From the NCBI RefSeq assembly GCF_025685395.1, contig NZ_JAGSYA010000004.1, forward strand, positions 1,240,001 to 1,304,000: a DNA stretch of 64,000 bases, in the 5' to 3' direction. This document shows, in pieces, positions 52,266-61,174 of the stretch. The DNA is from Terriglobus tenax. Its GTDB lineage: Bacteria > Acidobacteriota > Terriglobia > Terriglobales > Acidobacteriaceae. The translations under genes were made by a program, and so were the position numbers. Under the pieces are notes generated by a model. It was given only the letters and a program-made list of their open reading frames with translations, made no database searches and was not told where the DNA came from. Position 1 is the first letter of the stretch, and each line of letters starts with the position of its first letter.

Positions 52266-53189
52266 CTACCGGTAATACCCGGTCCTATACCGCAGGCTGT
52301 ACATCGCAGCCATCTCCCGCTGCGTCATCTCCACCTTGATGGACCGCAGCCGCTCCCCGCCCGGTTTGCCCTGCGGAGCGTAGTAACCCACCACGTATTG
52401 CGACCGCAGATCGTCTGACACCTTATCCAGCGCCCTCTGCAGGTCCTTCGGATCATTGACGTAGTAATACCGCCCGCCCGAGTCTTCGGTCATCTGGATC
52501 AGAGCATGTTCGCCGCCCACGTTCCGTCCCGCATCCGCATAGATCGGCACAATGATCAGGCAATAGACCATCGCCCCGGCGCGCTGCACCTGCTCCATGG
52601 CCTGCGCGTAGGTCGATCCCTTGACCGTGTCGCCGCCATCGGTCACCAGCACAATCACGCGGCGCCGCGTGGCATCGCGTTTCGCATCCTCCAGCCGCTG
52701 GGCCGAGAGATACACCGCGTCATACAGCGCCGTCGACGGCCCGTAATCCAGGCTGCCCAACCCGCGCTCCACACGCTTCACATCGTTGGTAAACGGGACA
52801 ATCTCGCTGACCGTATCGGAGAACTCCTCGACCGCCATCTCATCCTGCGGCCGCAGCATGGTCTTCGCAAAACGCTTGGCCGCGTCACGCGCCAGTTTGT
52901 CATCCCGCGACATACTTTCGCTGGTATCCAGCGCCAGCACCATGCTCAGTGGAGTTCCGCTCTCGCGCTCAAAGATCGCAATCTTCTGCGGCTGGCCATC
53001 TTCCAGTACACGGAACTGGTCCTGCTCCAGCCCCCCGATCAGCGCGCCATGCTGGTCCACCACGTTCACCGCGACGTTCACCAGGCGCGTGTTCACCCGC
53101 AGCACCGGAACATCCCCCGGACGCTGCGCAGGCTCCTGCGCTCCCAGCATCAACATTGCCCCAAGCGATACCGCAGCGGCCAGCTTCAC
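52266..53189 (-). CDS. Exported VWFA-related (acidobacterial) protein
   Basis: This 307-residue protein starts at GTG 53189, overlapping the moaE stop (GTGA). A short signal sequence (KLAAAVSLGAMLMLGAQ) is followed by VLRVNTRLVNVAVNVVDQHG, then the von Willebrand A domain: LALDTSESM (metal-ion site DxSxS), VLVTDGGDTVKG and LIIVPIYAD. This fits the TIGR03436 acidobacterial VWFA family, common in Acidobacteriota and thought to be secreted; function is unknown. Confidence 0.88.
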   Translation of the reverse strand: MKLAAAVSLGAMLMLGAQEPAQRPGDVPVLRVNTRLVNVAVNVVDQHGALIGGLEQDQFRVLEDGQPQKIAIFERESGTPLSMVLALDTSESMSRDDKLARDAAKRFAKTMLRPQDEMAVEEFSDTVSEIVPFTNDVKRVERGLGSLDYGPSTALYDAVYLSAQRLEDAKRDATRRRVIVLVTDGGDTVKGSTYAQAMEQVQRAGAMVYCLIIVPIYADAGRNVGGEHALIQMTEDSGGRYYYVNDPKDLQRALDKVSDDLRSQYVVGYYAPQGKPGGERLRSIKVEMTQREMAAMYSLRYRTGYYR

Positions 53190-53623
53190 CCGCGCACAAT
53201 CTCCTCGGGAAAAGGCTCCCCGTCGGCCCACACCGCGCCGTCCTCAAACTGCTCTTTCTTCCAGATCGGCACAGTCTTCTTCAGCGTGTCGATGACCCAG
53301 CGGCAGGCGTCGAAGGATGCTCCGCGATGCGCGCTGGCCACGGCAATCAGCACACTGGTCTCACCCACATACAGCCGCCCCAGGCGATGGATGATCGCCA
53401 CATCCCGCACGCCGAACTTCGCAATGGCCTCCTCGGCCAGCACACGCATCTGGCTCAACGCCATCTGCTCATAGGCCTCGTAATCCAGGTACAGCGTCCT
53501 GCGGCCACGCGTGTTGTCGCGCACCACGCCGTCAAACACGCACATGGCGCCGTCTGACCCAGCCTTAAGGCTGCCGGTAACGGCCCCTGCATCAATCACG
53601 TCCTGAACTATGGCTATCTGCAT
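53186..53623 (-). CDS. moaE: Molybdopterin synthase catalytic subunit MoaE
   Basis: This 145-residue subunit converts cyclic pyranopterin to molybdopterin together with MoaD. CVFDGVVRDNTRGRRTLYLDYEAYEQMA is the conserved region (quoted in part: VFDGVVRDNTRG), followed by IIHRLGRLYVGETSV, VASAHRGASFDACRWVIDTLK and PIWKKEQFEDG with the catalytic Lys residues. moaD lies 124 bp upstream on the same strand, so the pair may be expressed together. Confidence 0.95.
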   Translation of the reverse strand: MQIAIVQDVIDAGAVTGSLKAGSDGAMCVFDGVVRDNTRGRRTLYLDYEAYEQMALSQMRVLAEEAIAKFGVRDVAIIHRLGRLYVGETSVLIAVASAHRGASFDACRWVIDTLKKTVPIWKKEQFEDGAVWADGEPFPEEIVRG

Positions 53624-53677
53624 CGTTCCTGCATCTTAGACGGTACTTTTGTCCGTCAGGCTTATCCCTTCCTACCT

Positions 53678-53735
53678 TTGTCATCCCGCGCGCTCTCACG
53701 TTGCCATCTCGAGAGAAACGAAGGCTCTGCGTTTC
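53678..53735. repeat. Degenerate intergenic repeat family 1, expanded copy
   Basis: TGTCATCCCGCG at the left and ACGAAGGCTCTGCGTTT at the right match the two ends of the TGTCATCC...GCGAAGGA.CTGC pattern, with about 30 bp of other sequence between them. It lies in the moaE-moaD gap. Confidence 0.4.
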
Positions 53736-53747
53736 GGATGGGCTGAG

Positions 53748-53993
53748 TTACCCGCCACTCACCGGCGGCAGCAGGGCGACCTCATCCCCCTCCTGCAGCT
53801 CTACCTCTTCGCCCGCATACTCCTGGTTGACGGCTATGGCCATCGACTTCCATGCGCCTTCCGGCATACGGCCGTGGAAGACCTGCCGCAACCCGCCAAC
53901 CGTGCACCGGTCGCCCACCTCAAGCTCCTCTGCCGGGCAGCAGAAGACATCCCGCAACACGCCGAAATACAAAACCTTCACCTGCATAGGCAT
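53748..53993 (-). CDS. moaD: Molybdopterin synthase sulfur carrier MoaD
   Basis: This 81-residue beta-grasp protein ends in the required GG (LLPPVSGG), which is activated as thiocarboxylate for molybdopterin synthesis. VKVLYFGVLRDVF and VNQEYAGEEVELQEGDEVAL are typical. The start may be the ATG at 53993 or the ATG two codons later. It precedes moaE and follows the lon terminator, so it needs its own promoter within about 70 bp. Confidence 0.93.
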   Translation of the reverse strand: MPMQVKVLYFGVLRDVFCCPAEELEVGDRCTVGGLRQVFHGRMPEGAWKSMAIAVNQEYAGEEVELQEGDEVALLPPVSGG

Positions 53994-54060
53994 GAGCCTA
54001 CACGAACCCCACCCGGGCCTCCCTCCCCCGTAAGGGCACCCGCCGATCCCTCTTTCCGGG

Positions 54061-54099
54061 AAAGAAAAAGGGCGGCTCCCAAAGGAGCCGCCCTTTCCA
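54061..54099 (-). terminator. Rho-independent terminator of lon
   Basis: AAAGGGCGGCTCC and GGAGCCGCCCTTT form a 13-bp stem with a 4-nt loop; on the minus strand it runs into TTCTTT. It lies between lon and moaD. Confidence 0.85.
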
Positions 54100-54103
54100 A
54101 CTT

Positions 54104-54143
54104 CACCCGGGTGCCTACCCGCGCAACGCTAGGGTGGGTTCGG
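54104..54143. repeat. Intergenic hairpin repeat, family 2, copy 2
   Basis: CACCCGGGTGCCTACCCGCG followed by CAACGCTAGGGTGGGTTCGG matches the copy at 5961 in order: ACCCGGGTGCC, a short variable part, CGC.(A)CGC, then AGGGTGGG. It can form a CCTACCC/GGGTGGG stem. Confidence 0.55.
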
Positions 54144-54158
54144 GCAAACTTCCACCTC

Positions 54159-56606
54159 TTACGCGTGCAGCACACCTTCCTGCGCCACAACGGCCTCGCG
54201 CAGAGCCTCGTCGATCTGCGCCTCCTTCCAGCTGGCAGGAAGCGCAATTGCCAGGACATCTTCAATGCGCCGCGCGTAGTGAATGCTGACACCGTCGACC
54301 TGTTCCTTGGTCAGGTCCTCATCGACATTGGTCTTCACATCCACCGGCAGAATCACATCCTTCACCCCGGCCCGTTTGGCCGCGAGGAACTTCTCCTTGA
54401 TTCCACCCACCGGCAGCACATCGCCGCTCAGCGTGATCTCGCCGGTCATCGCCAGCAGCGGACGGACTGGTTTGCCCGTCAGCAGGCTGATGATCGCCGT
54501 CGCCATGGTCACGCCGGCCGAAGGTCCATCCTTCGGAATGGCGCCGGCCGGAACGTGCAGATGGACATCGATGTCCTTCAGCACATCCTCATCCAGCCCC
54601 AGCGAGACCGCATTCGAGCGCACCCAGGTCATCGCTGCCTGCATGCTCTCCTTCATCACGTCGCCAATCTGGCCGGTGATGTGGAAGTGGCCCTTGCCCT
54701 TCATCTTGTTGGCCTCGATGAACAGCGTGTCGCCGCCCACCGGGGTCCAGGCCAGGCCCACCGCAACGCCGGCGCGCTTGGTGCGCTCCGCCAGCTCGGT
54801 GTCCACTTTCACCTTGTAGCCGCCCAGCATCTCCCGAACGACCTCCGGCGTGACCACCAGCTTCTCCACGCTGCCCTCGGCAATCTTGCGAGCCGTTTTT
54901 CTCGCAATAGTGCCTACAAGCTGTTCCAGACGGCGTACACCCGCCTCCCGCGTGTAATGGCGAGCCACAATCCCTACCGACTCGGTCGGAATCTCAAGCT
55001 GGCCTTCCTTCAGACCGTTCTCCTTCGCCTGCCGCGGAATCAGGTACTTCTCCGCGATGCGGACCTTCTCCTCCTCCGTATAACCGGTCAGGTCGATGAT
55101 CTCCATACGGTCGAGCAGCGGGCCCGGAATCGTATCCAGCTGGTTGGCCGTGGCAATAAACAGTACCTTGCTCAGGTCAAATGGCTGGTCCAGGTAGTTG
55201 TCCCGGAACGTATTGTTCTGTTCCGGATCAAGTGTCTCCAAAAGGGCCGAAGCCGGGTCGCCACGGAAGTCGCGGCCAAGCTTGTCGATCTCATCCAGCA
55301 TGAAGACCGGGTCCTTCACTTCCACCCGCTTCAGGTGCTGAATAATCTGGCCAGGAAGAGCGCCAATGTATGTCCGGCGATGTCCGCGGATCTCCGCCTC
55401 GTCATGCATGCCGCCCAGCGAGATACGCGAGAACTTCCGGCCCAGCGACTTGGCAATCGAACGGCCAAGCGAGGTCTTACCCACGCCCGGGGGTCCGACA
55501 AAGCACAGGATCGGCCCCTTCATATCAGGCTTCAACCGGCGCACCGCCAGGTAGTCCAGAATGCGGTCCTTCACCTTCTTCAGGCCATAGTGATCCTCAT
55601 TCAGAATCTCCTCAGCCTTCTTGATATCCACCTCGCCGCCACTGGTCTTAGACCACGGCAGCACGGCCAGCCACTCCACGTAGTTGCGCGTCAACGAGTA
55701 GTCCGCCGCCATCGGGCTCATCCGCGACAAGCGGCCAAGCTCCTTCAGCGCGTCCTTCTTCGTCTCCTCGGGCATGCCGGCGGCTTCAATCTTCTCCTTC
55801 AGCTCCTGGATGTCCTTCTGCGTGTCGTCGGCGTCGCCCAACTCCTTCTGGATCGCCTTCATCTGCTCACGCAGGTAGTACTCGCGCTGGCTCTGCTGAA
55901 CCGAGTCCTGCACCTCGTTCTGGATCTTGTTACGCAGACTCTGCACCTCGGCTTCCTTCACCAGGTGCTTGTTCAAACGCTCCAGGCGTGCCGAAATGTC
56001 ATTGGAATCCAACAGCTCCTGCTTGTCGCCGGTCGTCAGGAAAGGCAGCGAGCTGCCGATAAAGTCGGCCAGCCGGCCCGGCTCCTCAATATTCAGAGCA
56101 ATAGTCTGCAGGTCGTCTGACAGCGTCGGCGAAGACTGCACCACCTGCTGGAACTGGCTGACGACATTGCGCTGCAGGGCCTCCAGCTCGGCCGTCTGCT
56201 CCGGCTCCGCCTCGGCAATCATCTCCACCTCGGCCGTCATAAACGGCTGCAGCTGGCTGAACTCGCCCAGACGCACCCGCTCGTTGCCTTCTGTAAAGAC
56301 AAACAGGCTCTGGTTGGGCATCTTCACGACCTTGTGAACCGTCGCGAGGGTGCCGATTTCATACAAATCCCCCGGCTCCGGAGTATCGTTGCGTGCATCC
56401 CGCTGGGCCACCACAACAATGGTTTTCTCCTCGCCAAGTGACTGAATCAATTGGATCGAGCTCTCGCGACCCACCGTCAACGGAAGCACCGCATGCGGAA
56501 ACAGCACGGTATCCCGTACCGGGAGAACCGGTAACGACCGCCTGATCTGCGTTTCTTCCTTCTTTTCGCCGGCATTGGGCCGGATCACGCTTACAAAATC
56601 GCCCAT
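54159..56606 (-). CDS. lon: ATP-dependent Lon protease
   Basis: This 815-residue AAA+ serine protease degrades damaged and regulatory proteins. The N-terminal substrate domain (about 22-215; [19 protein letters not shown]) precedes the ATPase with Walker [16 protein letters not shown] and Walker [10 protein letters not shown]. The protease domain has the catalytic Ser in [15 protein letters not shown] and Lys in [14 protein letters not shown]. Length and domain order are standard LonA. It is single, with its own terminator; the intergenic region to the TIGR03435 gene must hold its promoter. Confidence 0.97.
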   Translation of the reverse strand: MGDFVSVIRPNAGEKKEETQIRRSLPVLPVRDTVLFPHAVLPLTVGRESSIQLIQSLGEEKTIVVVAQRDARNDTPEPGDLYEIGTLATVHKVVKMPNQSLFVFTEGNERVRLGEFSQLQPFMTAEVEMIAEAEPEQTAELEALQRNVVSQFQQVVQSSPTLSDDLQTIALNIEEPGRLADFIGSSLPFLTTGDKQELLDSNDISARLERLNKHLVKEAEVQSLRNKIQNEVQDSVQQSQREYYLREQMKAIQKELGDADDTQKDIQELKEKIEAAGMPEETKKDALKELGRLSRMSPMAADYSLTRNYVEWLAVLPWSKTSGGEVDIKKAEEILNEDHYGLKKVKDRILDYLAVRRLKPDMKGPILCFVGPPGVGKTSLGRSIAKSLGRKFSRISLGGMHDEAEIRGHRRTYIGALPGQIIQHLKRVEVKDPVFMLDEIDKLGRDFRGDPASALLETLDPEQNNTFRDNYLDQPFDLSKVLFIATANQLDTIPGPLLDRMEIIDLTGYTEEEKVRIAEKYLIPRQAKENGLKEGQLEIPTESVGIVARHYTREAGVRRLEQLVGTIARKTARKIAEGSVEKLVVTPEVVREMLGGYKVKVDTELAERTKRAGVAVGLAWTPVGGDTLFIEANKMKGKGHFHITGQIGDVMKESMQAAMTWVRSNAVSLGLDEDVLKDIDVHLHVPAGAIPKDGPSAGVTMATAIISLLTGKPVRPLLAMTGEITLSGDVLPVGGIKEKFLAAKRAGVKDVILPVDVKTNVDEDLTKEQVDGVSIHYARRIEDVLAIALPASWKEAQIDEALREAVVAQEGVLHA

Positions 56607-56744
56607 GTGAGTGAACCTCTATCAGATCTTCTCATATCAGATGCAGCAGAACTACTTTGGTCGCAAACCGGTTCTCTCTGTTGGATGGCTTATCGGCATC
56701 CAAGGTGATCCGCCTGAGCCCCTTCTCTGCTAAAGTTCCCTCCC

Positions 56745-57524
56745 ATGAGGCCTTTGCCCCTCCTCCTGTCCGCAATTCTGGCGTTTCCCGCTGCCTGGCT
56801 GCCGGCTCAGTCGCCTGCTTTCGACGTCGCCTCCGTCAAGCTGAACAAGGTGATCGGTGACGGCCGCTCGCACATCTACAGCGACTCCGCCAACGGCTCC
56901 TTCCGCACCCGGAACGTCCCCATGAAGATGCTTCTGGAATTCGCCTACGGCTTGCCGCAGTCCCAGATCGCCGGCTCACTGGAGAGCGTCAACGGAGCCA
57001 CCTTCGATATCGACGCCAAGCTGGACGAGGACGCTGAGATCCGTTATGAAGCCCTGGAGAAAGAAGCACGCCAACGACGAAAGAGCGAGATGCTGCAGGC
57101 ACTGCTGGCCGAGCGCTTCCATCTGACCTGCCACAAGGAAACGCGGGAGATGCAGAGCTACGCCCTGACCGCTCCGAGGGGAGCAGCCCAGCTGAAGCCC
57201 ACGCAAGGCGGCGGTCTGAAGCTGGGAGCCTCCTACGGACACATCACGGCGCAGGGCTCCACCCTGGACAGGCTTGCCCGCCAGATAGCCCAGCGCCTTG
57301 GCGAACCTGTCGTGGACACTACCGGCATCGACGGCCGCTTCGACATGGAGCTGAACTTCACTCCACCGGAAGGCCCCATGCGCCTGAATGGCCAGCCCGT
57401 CCCGGACCCACCGCCCTCCATCTTCACCGCCATACAGGAACAGCTCGGCCTGAAGCTCGAAAAACGCAAGGGCCCGGTCGAGGTACTGGTCATCGACCAC
57501 GTCGAGATGCCGACAGAGAACTAA
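56745..57524 (+). CDS. TIGR03435-type exported protein
   Basis: This 259-residue protein starts with a signal peptide (RPLPLLLSAILAFPAAWLPAQ) and continues PAFDVASVKLNK, the opening motif of the TIGR03435 family common in Acidobacteriota. Other family features are NVPMKMLLEFAYGLP, LLAERFHLTCHKETREM and VVDTTGIDGRFDMELNF, ending VEVLVIDHVEMPTEN. Function is unknown; many copies usually occur per genome. It lies between divergent lon and convergent pheA. Confidence 0.88.
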   Translation: MRPLPLLLSAILAFPAAWLPAQSPAFDVASVKLNKVIGDGRSHIYSDSANGSFRTRNVPMKMLLEFAYGLPQSQIAGSLESVNGATFDIDAKLDEDAEIRYEALEKEARQRRKSEMLQALLAERFHLTCHKETREMQSYALTAPRGAAQLKPTQGGGLKLGASYGHITAQGSTLDRLARQIAQRLGEPVVDTTGIDGRFDMELNFTPPEGPMRLNGQPVPDPPPSIFTAIQEQLGLKLEKRKGPVEVLVIDHVEMPTEN

Positions 57525-57549
57525 CCCAGTCCTGTCGTCTCAAGGAAGC

Positions 57550-58383
57550 CTACGCCGCGAGATACCGCCCCATCTCCCGCACCATGTCGCAGGAGGCCGC
57601 CAGACTCGCCACGGCCTTCTCCGCCTGCTCCTCGTTCGTAAACCGCAGATCGACGTAGAACAGGTACTCCCACGGTTTTCCAGGCACCGGGCGTGACTCA
57701 ATCTTCGTCAGATCCACTCCTGCGGCAGCCAGTCCCCGCAGCGCCTCCACCAGCGTTCCCGGACGATGCGCGATGGAGAAGGCCAGCGAAATCTTGTTCG
57801 CTCCCGGCACCTTCACCGCATCCGCCTTGCGTTTCACCAGCAGAAAGCGCGTGTAGTTCTCCGGATTGTCCTCGATCGCGGCTTCGAGGATCTCCGCCCC
57901 ATACTCCGGCGCCGCCGGAGCGCTGGCAATCGCCGCAGCCGCGCGGTCTTCCGTGGCCATCAGGTGCTTCACACTGCCCGCGGTGTCGTAGAACGGCACC
58001 GCCTCAATCTCACGGTGCGCCGCCAGCCAGCGGCGGCACTGGCTCAACGCCACCGGGTGCGACAGAACGCGCTTCACCTCGCTCAGCTTCACGCCGGGAG
58101 CCGCCATCACGTTGTGCTGAATGCGCAGCAGCAGCTCGCCTTCCACGCGCAGGTCATGGTTGAACAGCAGGTCGTAATGGTCGGCTACCGAACCATGCAG
58201 CGTATTCTCAATCGGCAGCACCGCGACATCGACGCCGTCCGCTGCGGCCAGCCGTTCCACCACCTCAGCCGACAACGCACACGGCACGATGGTTACCTCT
58301 TCGCCCAGCATCTTCACTGCGGCAGCGTGGCTGTTCGATCCACGCTCTCCTTGAATTGCAACCCGCAAAGCAACCTTTTCCAT
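57550..58383 (-). CDS. pheA: Prephenate dehydratase
   Basis: This 277-residue enzyme makes phenylpyruvate from prephenate in phenylalanine synthesis. VAIQGERGSNSHAAAVKML, LPIENTLHGSVADHYDLL and NYTRFLLVKRK (catalytic TRF) are standard, and a C-terminal ACT domain (SIAHRPGTLVEALRGLAAAG; ESRPVPGKPWEYLFYVDL) gives feedback inhibition by phenylalanine. No chorismate mutase domain is present. Single gene. Confidence 0.95.
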   Translation of the reverse strand: MEKVALRVAIQGERGSNSHAAAVKMLGEEVTIVPCALSAEVVERLAAADGVDVAVLPIENTLHGSVADHYDLLFNHDLRVEGELLLRIQHNVMAAPGVKLSEVKRVLSHPVALSQCRRWLAAHREIEAVPFYDTAGSVKHLMATEDRAAAAIASAPAAPEYGAEILEAAIEDNPENYTRFLLVKRKADAVKVPGANKISLAFSIAHRPGTLVEALRGLAAAGVDLTKIESRPVPGKPWEYLFYVDLRFTNEEQAEKAVASLAASCDMVREMGRYLAA

Positions 58384-58532
58384 TCAGCCCACTCTCGCCT
58401 GTGGCGAAATTTCCCCAGTAAATCTGGCAACGTTCCAAGTCTATCCGGCAACTTACTCTCTCGTGACAGATGAATCGTCACACCGCTTTTACCCGCACCG
58501 TTTGCGGGAACACATTCAGGAGGCATCCCTCA

Positions 58533-58685
58533 ATGCTTTGGACAATCACTGTCATTCTCGTTATCGCGTGGCTCGTCGGTCTGGTCTCCAGCTACACCCT
58601 CGGCGGCTGGATCCATCTGCTGCTGATTCTCGCCGTCATCTCGCTGATCTTCAACCTGCTGGCCGGCCGCCGCTCAGCCCTCTGA
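58533..58685 (+). CDS. 50-residue Lmo0937-type membrane protein, copy 1
   Basis: AGGAGG at 58518-58523 sets the start at ATG 58533. The product LWTITVILVIAWLVGLVSSY followed by TLGGWIHLLLILAVISLIFN fits the Lmo0937 (DUF5670) family: two helices joined by YTLGGWIHLLL. Function is unknown; members are usually small stress-related membrane proteins. The next gene is a tandem homologue. Confidence 0.82.
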   Translation: MLWTITVILVIAWLVGLVSSYTLGGWIHLLLILAVISLIFNLLAGRRSAL

Positions 58686-58744
58686 AGATAGCCCGAAGTC
58701 AACCTGCGGAACGCATCGCGTAAGCCATCAACAAGGAGCCATGA

Positions 58745-58894
58745 ATGCTGCTGTTCATCACCGTTGTGTTGTTCGTCCTCTGGCTGGTCGGCATGGTCAG
58801 TACCTACACTCTCGGCGGATGGATTCATCTGCTCCTCTTCCTGGCCGTCGCCGCGCTGCTCATCCGGTTGATTCAGGGACGCAATCCGCTCTAA
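58745..58894 (+). CDS. 49-residue Lmo0937-type membrane protein, copy 2
   Basis: ATG 58745 follows AAGGAG at 58734-58739. The product LLFITVVLFVLWLVGMVSTY continues TLGGWIHLLLFLAVAALLIR and ends LIQGRNPL. It shares the YTLGGWIHLLL core with the gene 60 bp upstream, so the two are a tandem duplication. An ATG four bases earlier is in another frame. Confidence 0.82.
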   Translation: MLLFITVVLFVLWLVGMVSTYTLGGWIHLLLFLAVAALLIRLIQGRNPL

Positions 58895-58948
58895 ACAGCG
58901 GGTTGCGCCTCCCTCCACAAACGCACCACTCACCAAGGAGTAACTGTC

Positions 58949-59299
58949 ATGAACAAGAGCAATGTCAGCGGAAAGATCGACCAGGTTGTAGGCAAGGTCA
59001 AGGAAGGTGTTGGGGAAGCTATTGGCAATGAGCGTCTGGCCAACTCCGGCGTCGCAGACCAGCTCAAGGGCCATGCCAAGGAAGCCTGGGGAAACGCCAA
59101 GGATACGGCGAACGAGCTCAAGAAGACCACGCACACGGAAGCCGATGTCCGCCGCGAACAGGCCGAATCCCACACCTCCAGCATGCGTGACAAGATCACC
59201 AACGCCGCCGAGAACATGAAGGACAAGCTCAACGACAAGCTCGACAGCGTCAAGGAAGATCAACGCGAGAAGCGCGACCACCTGCGCCGCTCCGCCTGA
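58949..59299 (+). CDS. CsbD-family stress protein
   Basis: This 116-residue hydrophilic protein has the CsbD motif: KSNVSGKIDQVVGKVKEGVGEAIGNERL and DQLKGHAKEAWGNAKD (quoted in part). A charged K/E/R-rich extension (about 60-116) with heptad-like spacing may form helices. Family members are induced by general stress; biochemical function is unknown. AAGGAG precedes the ATG. It follows the two Lmo0937-type genes and is closed by a terminator, so the three form a small stress-type operon. Confidence 0.9.
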   Translation: MNKSNVSGKIDQVVGKVKEGVGEAIGNERLANSGVADQLKGHAKEAWGNAKDTANELKKTTHTEADVRREQAESHTSSMRDKITNAAENMKDKLNDKLDSVKEDQREKRDHLRRSA

Positions 59300-59328
59300 A
59301 GTTCAACCAGAAGCAGCATCTCCCTTCA

Positions 59329-59360
59329 AGGCCCGGTGAAAACCGGGCCTCTTCTTTTTA
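59329..59360 (+). terminator. Rho-independent terminator after csbD-like gene
   Basis: AGGCCCGGT and ACCGGGCCT form a 9-bp stem around a GAAA tetraloop, followed by CTTCTTTTT. Confidence 0.9.
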
Positions 59361-59371
59361 GCTTTTCTTAT

Positions 59372-59407
59372 TTGTCATCCTGGGCGTCGCGAAGGGAGCT
59401 GCTTCTG
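59372..59407. repeat. Intergenic repeat family 1, best copy
   Basis: TTGTCATCCTGGGCGTCGCG followed by AAGGGAGCTGCTTCTG is the clearest copy of the TGTCATCC.G.GCG..GCGAAGG..CTGCTT pattern in the window. It lies between the csbD terminator and the convergent prenyltransferase gene. Confidence 0.55.
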
Positions 59408-59418
59408 TCCTTCCCGTT

Positions 59419-60282
59419 CTACCGCCGCAGCACATCCGCCACAACAAACGCCATGAACAGCACCGCGATAATCCCGTTCAGGGTAAAGAAGGCGGCGTTC
59501 ATACGGCGCATATCTTTCGGCGAAATGATCGCGTGCTCATAACCCAGCAGCAGCGCCACCACGCCAATCCCGATCCACGCCACCACGCCAAATCCGAACA
59601 GCGTCCCCAGCCACACCAGCATGGCCAGCATACCCAGGTGCATCAGGCGTGCTATCCAGAAGGCGCCCTCGATACCAAACGCAGCCGGAACCGAGTTCAG
59701 CCCGACCTTGCGGTCGTAGTCAAAATCCTGGCAGGCGTACAGTACATCGAAGCCGCCGACCCACAACAGCACCGCGCCGGTCAGCACGAGAATCCGCGGG
59801 TCCAGCGTACCGCGCACCGCAATCCAAGCAGCCGACGGAGCAATCCCCAGCGCCAAGCCCAGAACCATGTGGCTCCAGCGCGTCAGCCGCTTCATGTAGC
59901 TGTAGGAGAGCACCACCGCCAGAGCGACCGGCGACAGCAGCAGCGTCAGCCGGTTCAGCATCGCCGCGCTGAAGACAAACAGAGCGCAGCTTACGATCAC
60001 GAAACCTGCGACAAACTTTGCGCTCAGAAGTCCGGCCGGAATTGCACGCATCGCCGTGCGCGGGTTTTTGCCATCAATGTCGGCATCCACCAGACGGTTG
60101 AAAGCCATGGCCGCCGATCGCGCCGCGACCATGCACACCACAATCCAGCCAAGCTTGGCCAGCGGCGGAATGCCGCCTGCGGCCAGTACCGCTGCCGTTA
60201 AAGCGAACGGCAGCGCGAAGATCGAGTGTTCCCACTTGATCATCTCCAGCGTGACCGCCGTATTGCGCCAGATTCCCTGCAT
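59419..60282 (-). CDS. UbiA-family prenyltransferase
   Basis: This 287-residue integral membrane enzyme has about nine helices and both Asp-rich motifs: NRLVDADIDGKNPRTAMRA (NxxxDxxxD) and DFDYDRKVGLNSVPAAFG. It transfers a polyprenyl chain to an aromatic acceptor. The sequence fits the UbiA-like group that includes MqnP of the futalosine menaquinone pathway as well as 4-hydroxybenzoate transferases. No other quinone gene is in the window, so which quinone it serves is not decided. Confidence 0.9.
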   Translation of the reverse strand: MQGIWRNTAVTLEMIKWEHSIFALPFALTAAVLAAGGIPPLAKLGWIVVCMVAARSAAMAFNRLVDADIDGKNPRTAMRAIPAGLLSAKFVAGFVIVSCALFVFSAAMLNRLTLLLSPVALAVVLSYSYMKRLTRWSHMVLGLALGIAPSAAWIAVRGTLDPRILVLTGAVLLWVGGFDVLYACQDFDYDRKVGLNSVPAAFGIEGAFWIARLMHLGMLAMLVWLGTLFGFGVVAWIGIGVVALLLGYEHAIISPKDMRRMNAAFFTLNGIIAVLFMAFVVADVLRR

Positions 60283-60309
60283 CCTTCGATTGTAGTGGGT
60301 CGAGGGTTC

Positions 60310-61131
60310 TTAGCGTTCGGACGTGACCGCGCCGGCCACCTGCAGGTCGTTGGTCACCTTGAAGACGCCTGAAACTCCATTTGCACGAATGCCCGCCGCG
60401 TCCTTGTCGGCCTGGTTATCCACCACGCCGGCCAACGTCACATTGCCGTTCACCACCACAATGCGGATAGGCTTCGCCGGGTCAATTGCGTATTTGTTCA
60501 GCGATGGGAAACCATACACTGACCGCGCTACGGCCAGCCGGATACGATCGTCGTTCGGCGAAAGTGGGGCGACCTCGATATTGTCGACCACATCCTTCAC
60601 CCCGGGAAAATTCGCCACCAGGCTCACAGCGGAGTCGCGATCCATGGGGCCATAGGCCACGCCGCCCAGGGTCACCACGCCATCCTGCACGCCGATGGTG
60701 AAGGAATTGAAAGCATTGGTGCCATACCCGACGCGGTCGTAGGAGAGCTTTTCCGCCAGCTTGTCGCGCAATTGCACATCGGTCAGCTCGGTCGCGCTGG
60801 CCACATCGATCATATTGCGTACGGAAAGCACGTTCTTGATATGGTGTGCGCGGTTATCCGCATCTGCCTTGGCGCTGTACAGCTCAACCGTACCGCTCAG
60901 CGTCACCACGCCGCGCTTGACCTCAGGCTTTACACCGCTGAAGCGCTTGCTGCCGAGCTTTTCCTTCAGATCGAGCTGAATCTGCGCATCGTTGACGCCG
61001 CTGGCCGAGTCCTTCTTGCCTTGCGCATGCGCCGAAACCCCGGCAATCCCCATGGCTAACGCCAGCGCAAGTCCAAGGGCGCTGACAACGTTCGCAAACC
61101 GCATCCTCTTCAAAAACGCTGACGTGCTCAT
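60310..61131 (-). CDS. Periplasmic triple-BON-domain protein
   Basis: The protein has 273 residues: a signal peptide (FANVVSALGLALALAMGIAG, cleavage near AHAQG) and three BON domains (about 50-118, 120-190 and 195-265). Each shows the D-x2-I-x2-V/L...VxNGxVTLxGxV pattern: VKRGVVTLSGTVELYSAKAD, VQDGVVTLGGVAYGPMDRD and VVNGNVTLAGVVDNQADKD. BON domains bind phospholipids or outer-membrane parts; a role in envelope stability (OsmY/Kbp-like) is likely. It lies 43 bp downstream of tamB on the same strand in the order tamB then BON protein. Confidence 0.88.
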   Translation of the reverse strand: MSTSAFLKRMRFANVVSALGLALALAMGIAGVSAHAQGKKDSASGVNDAQIQLDLKEKLGSKRFSGVKPEVKRGVVTLSGTVELYSAKADADNRAHHIKNVLSVRNMIDVASATELTDVQLRDKLAEKLSYDRVGYGTNAFNSFTIGVQDGVVTLGGVAYGPMDRDSAVSLVANFPGVKDVVDNIEVAPLSPNDDRIRLAVARSVYGFPSLNKYAIDPAKPIRIVVVNGNVTLAGVVDNQADKDAAGIRANGVSGVFKVTNDLQVAGAVTSER

Positions 61132-61174
61132 ATTCAGTTAGAGGCTGCCTGCCCTCTTCAAGATGTACGCAATT

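Noticed and set aside
53649-56120. 823-codon open frame opposite lon
   Set aside because: Antisense shadow: repeated H, R and L without domains, while the minus-strand Lon protein is complete with catalytic residues.
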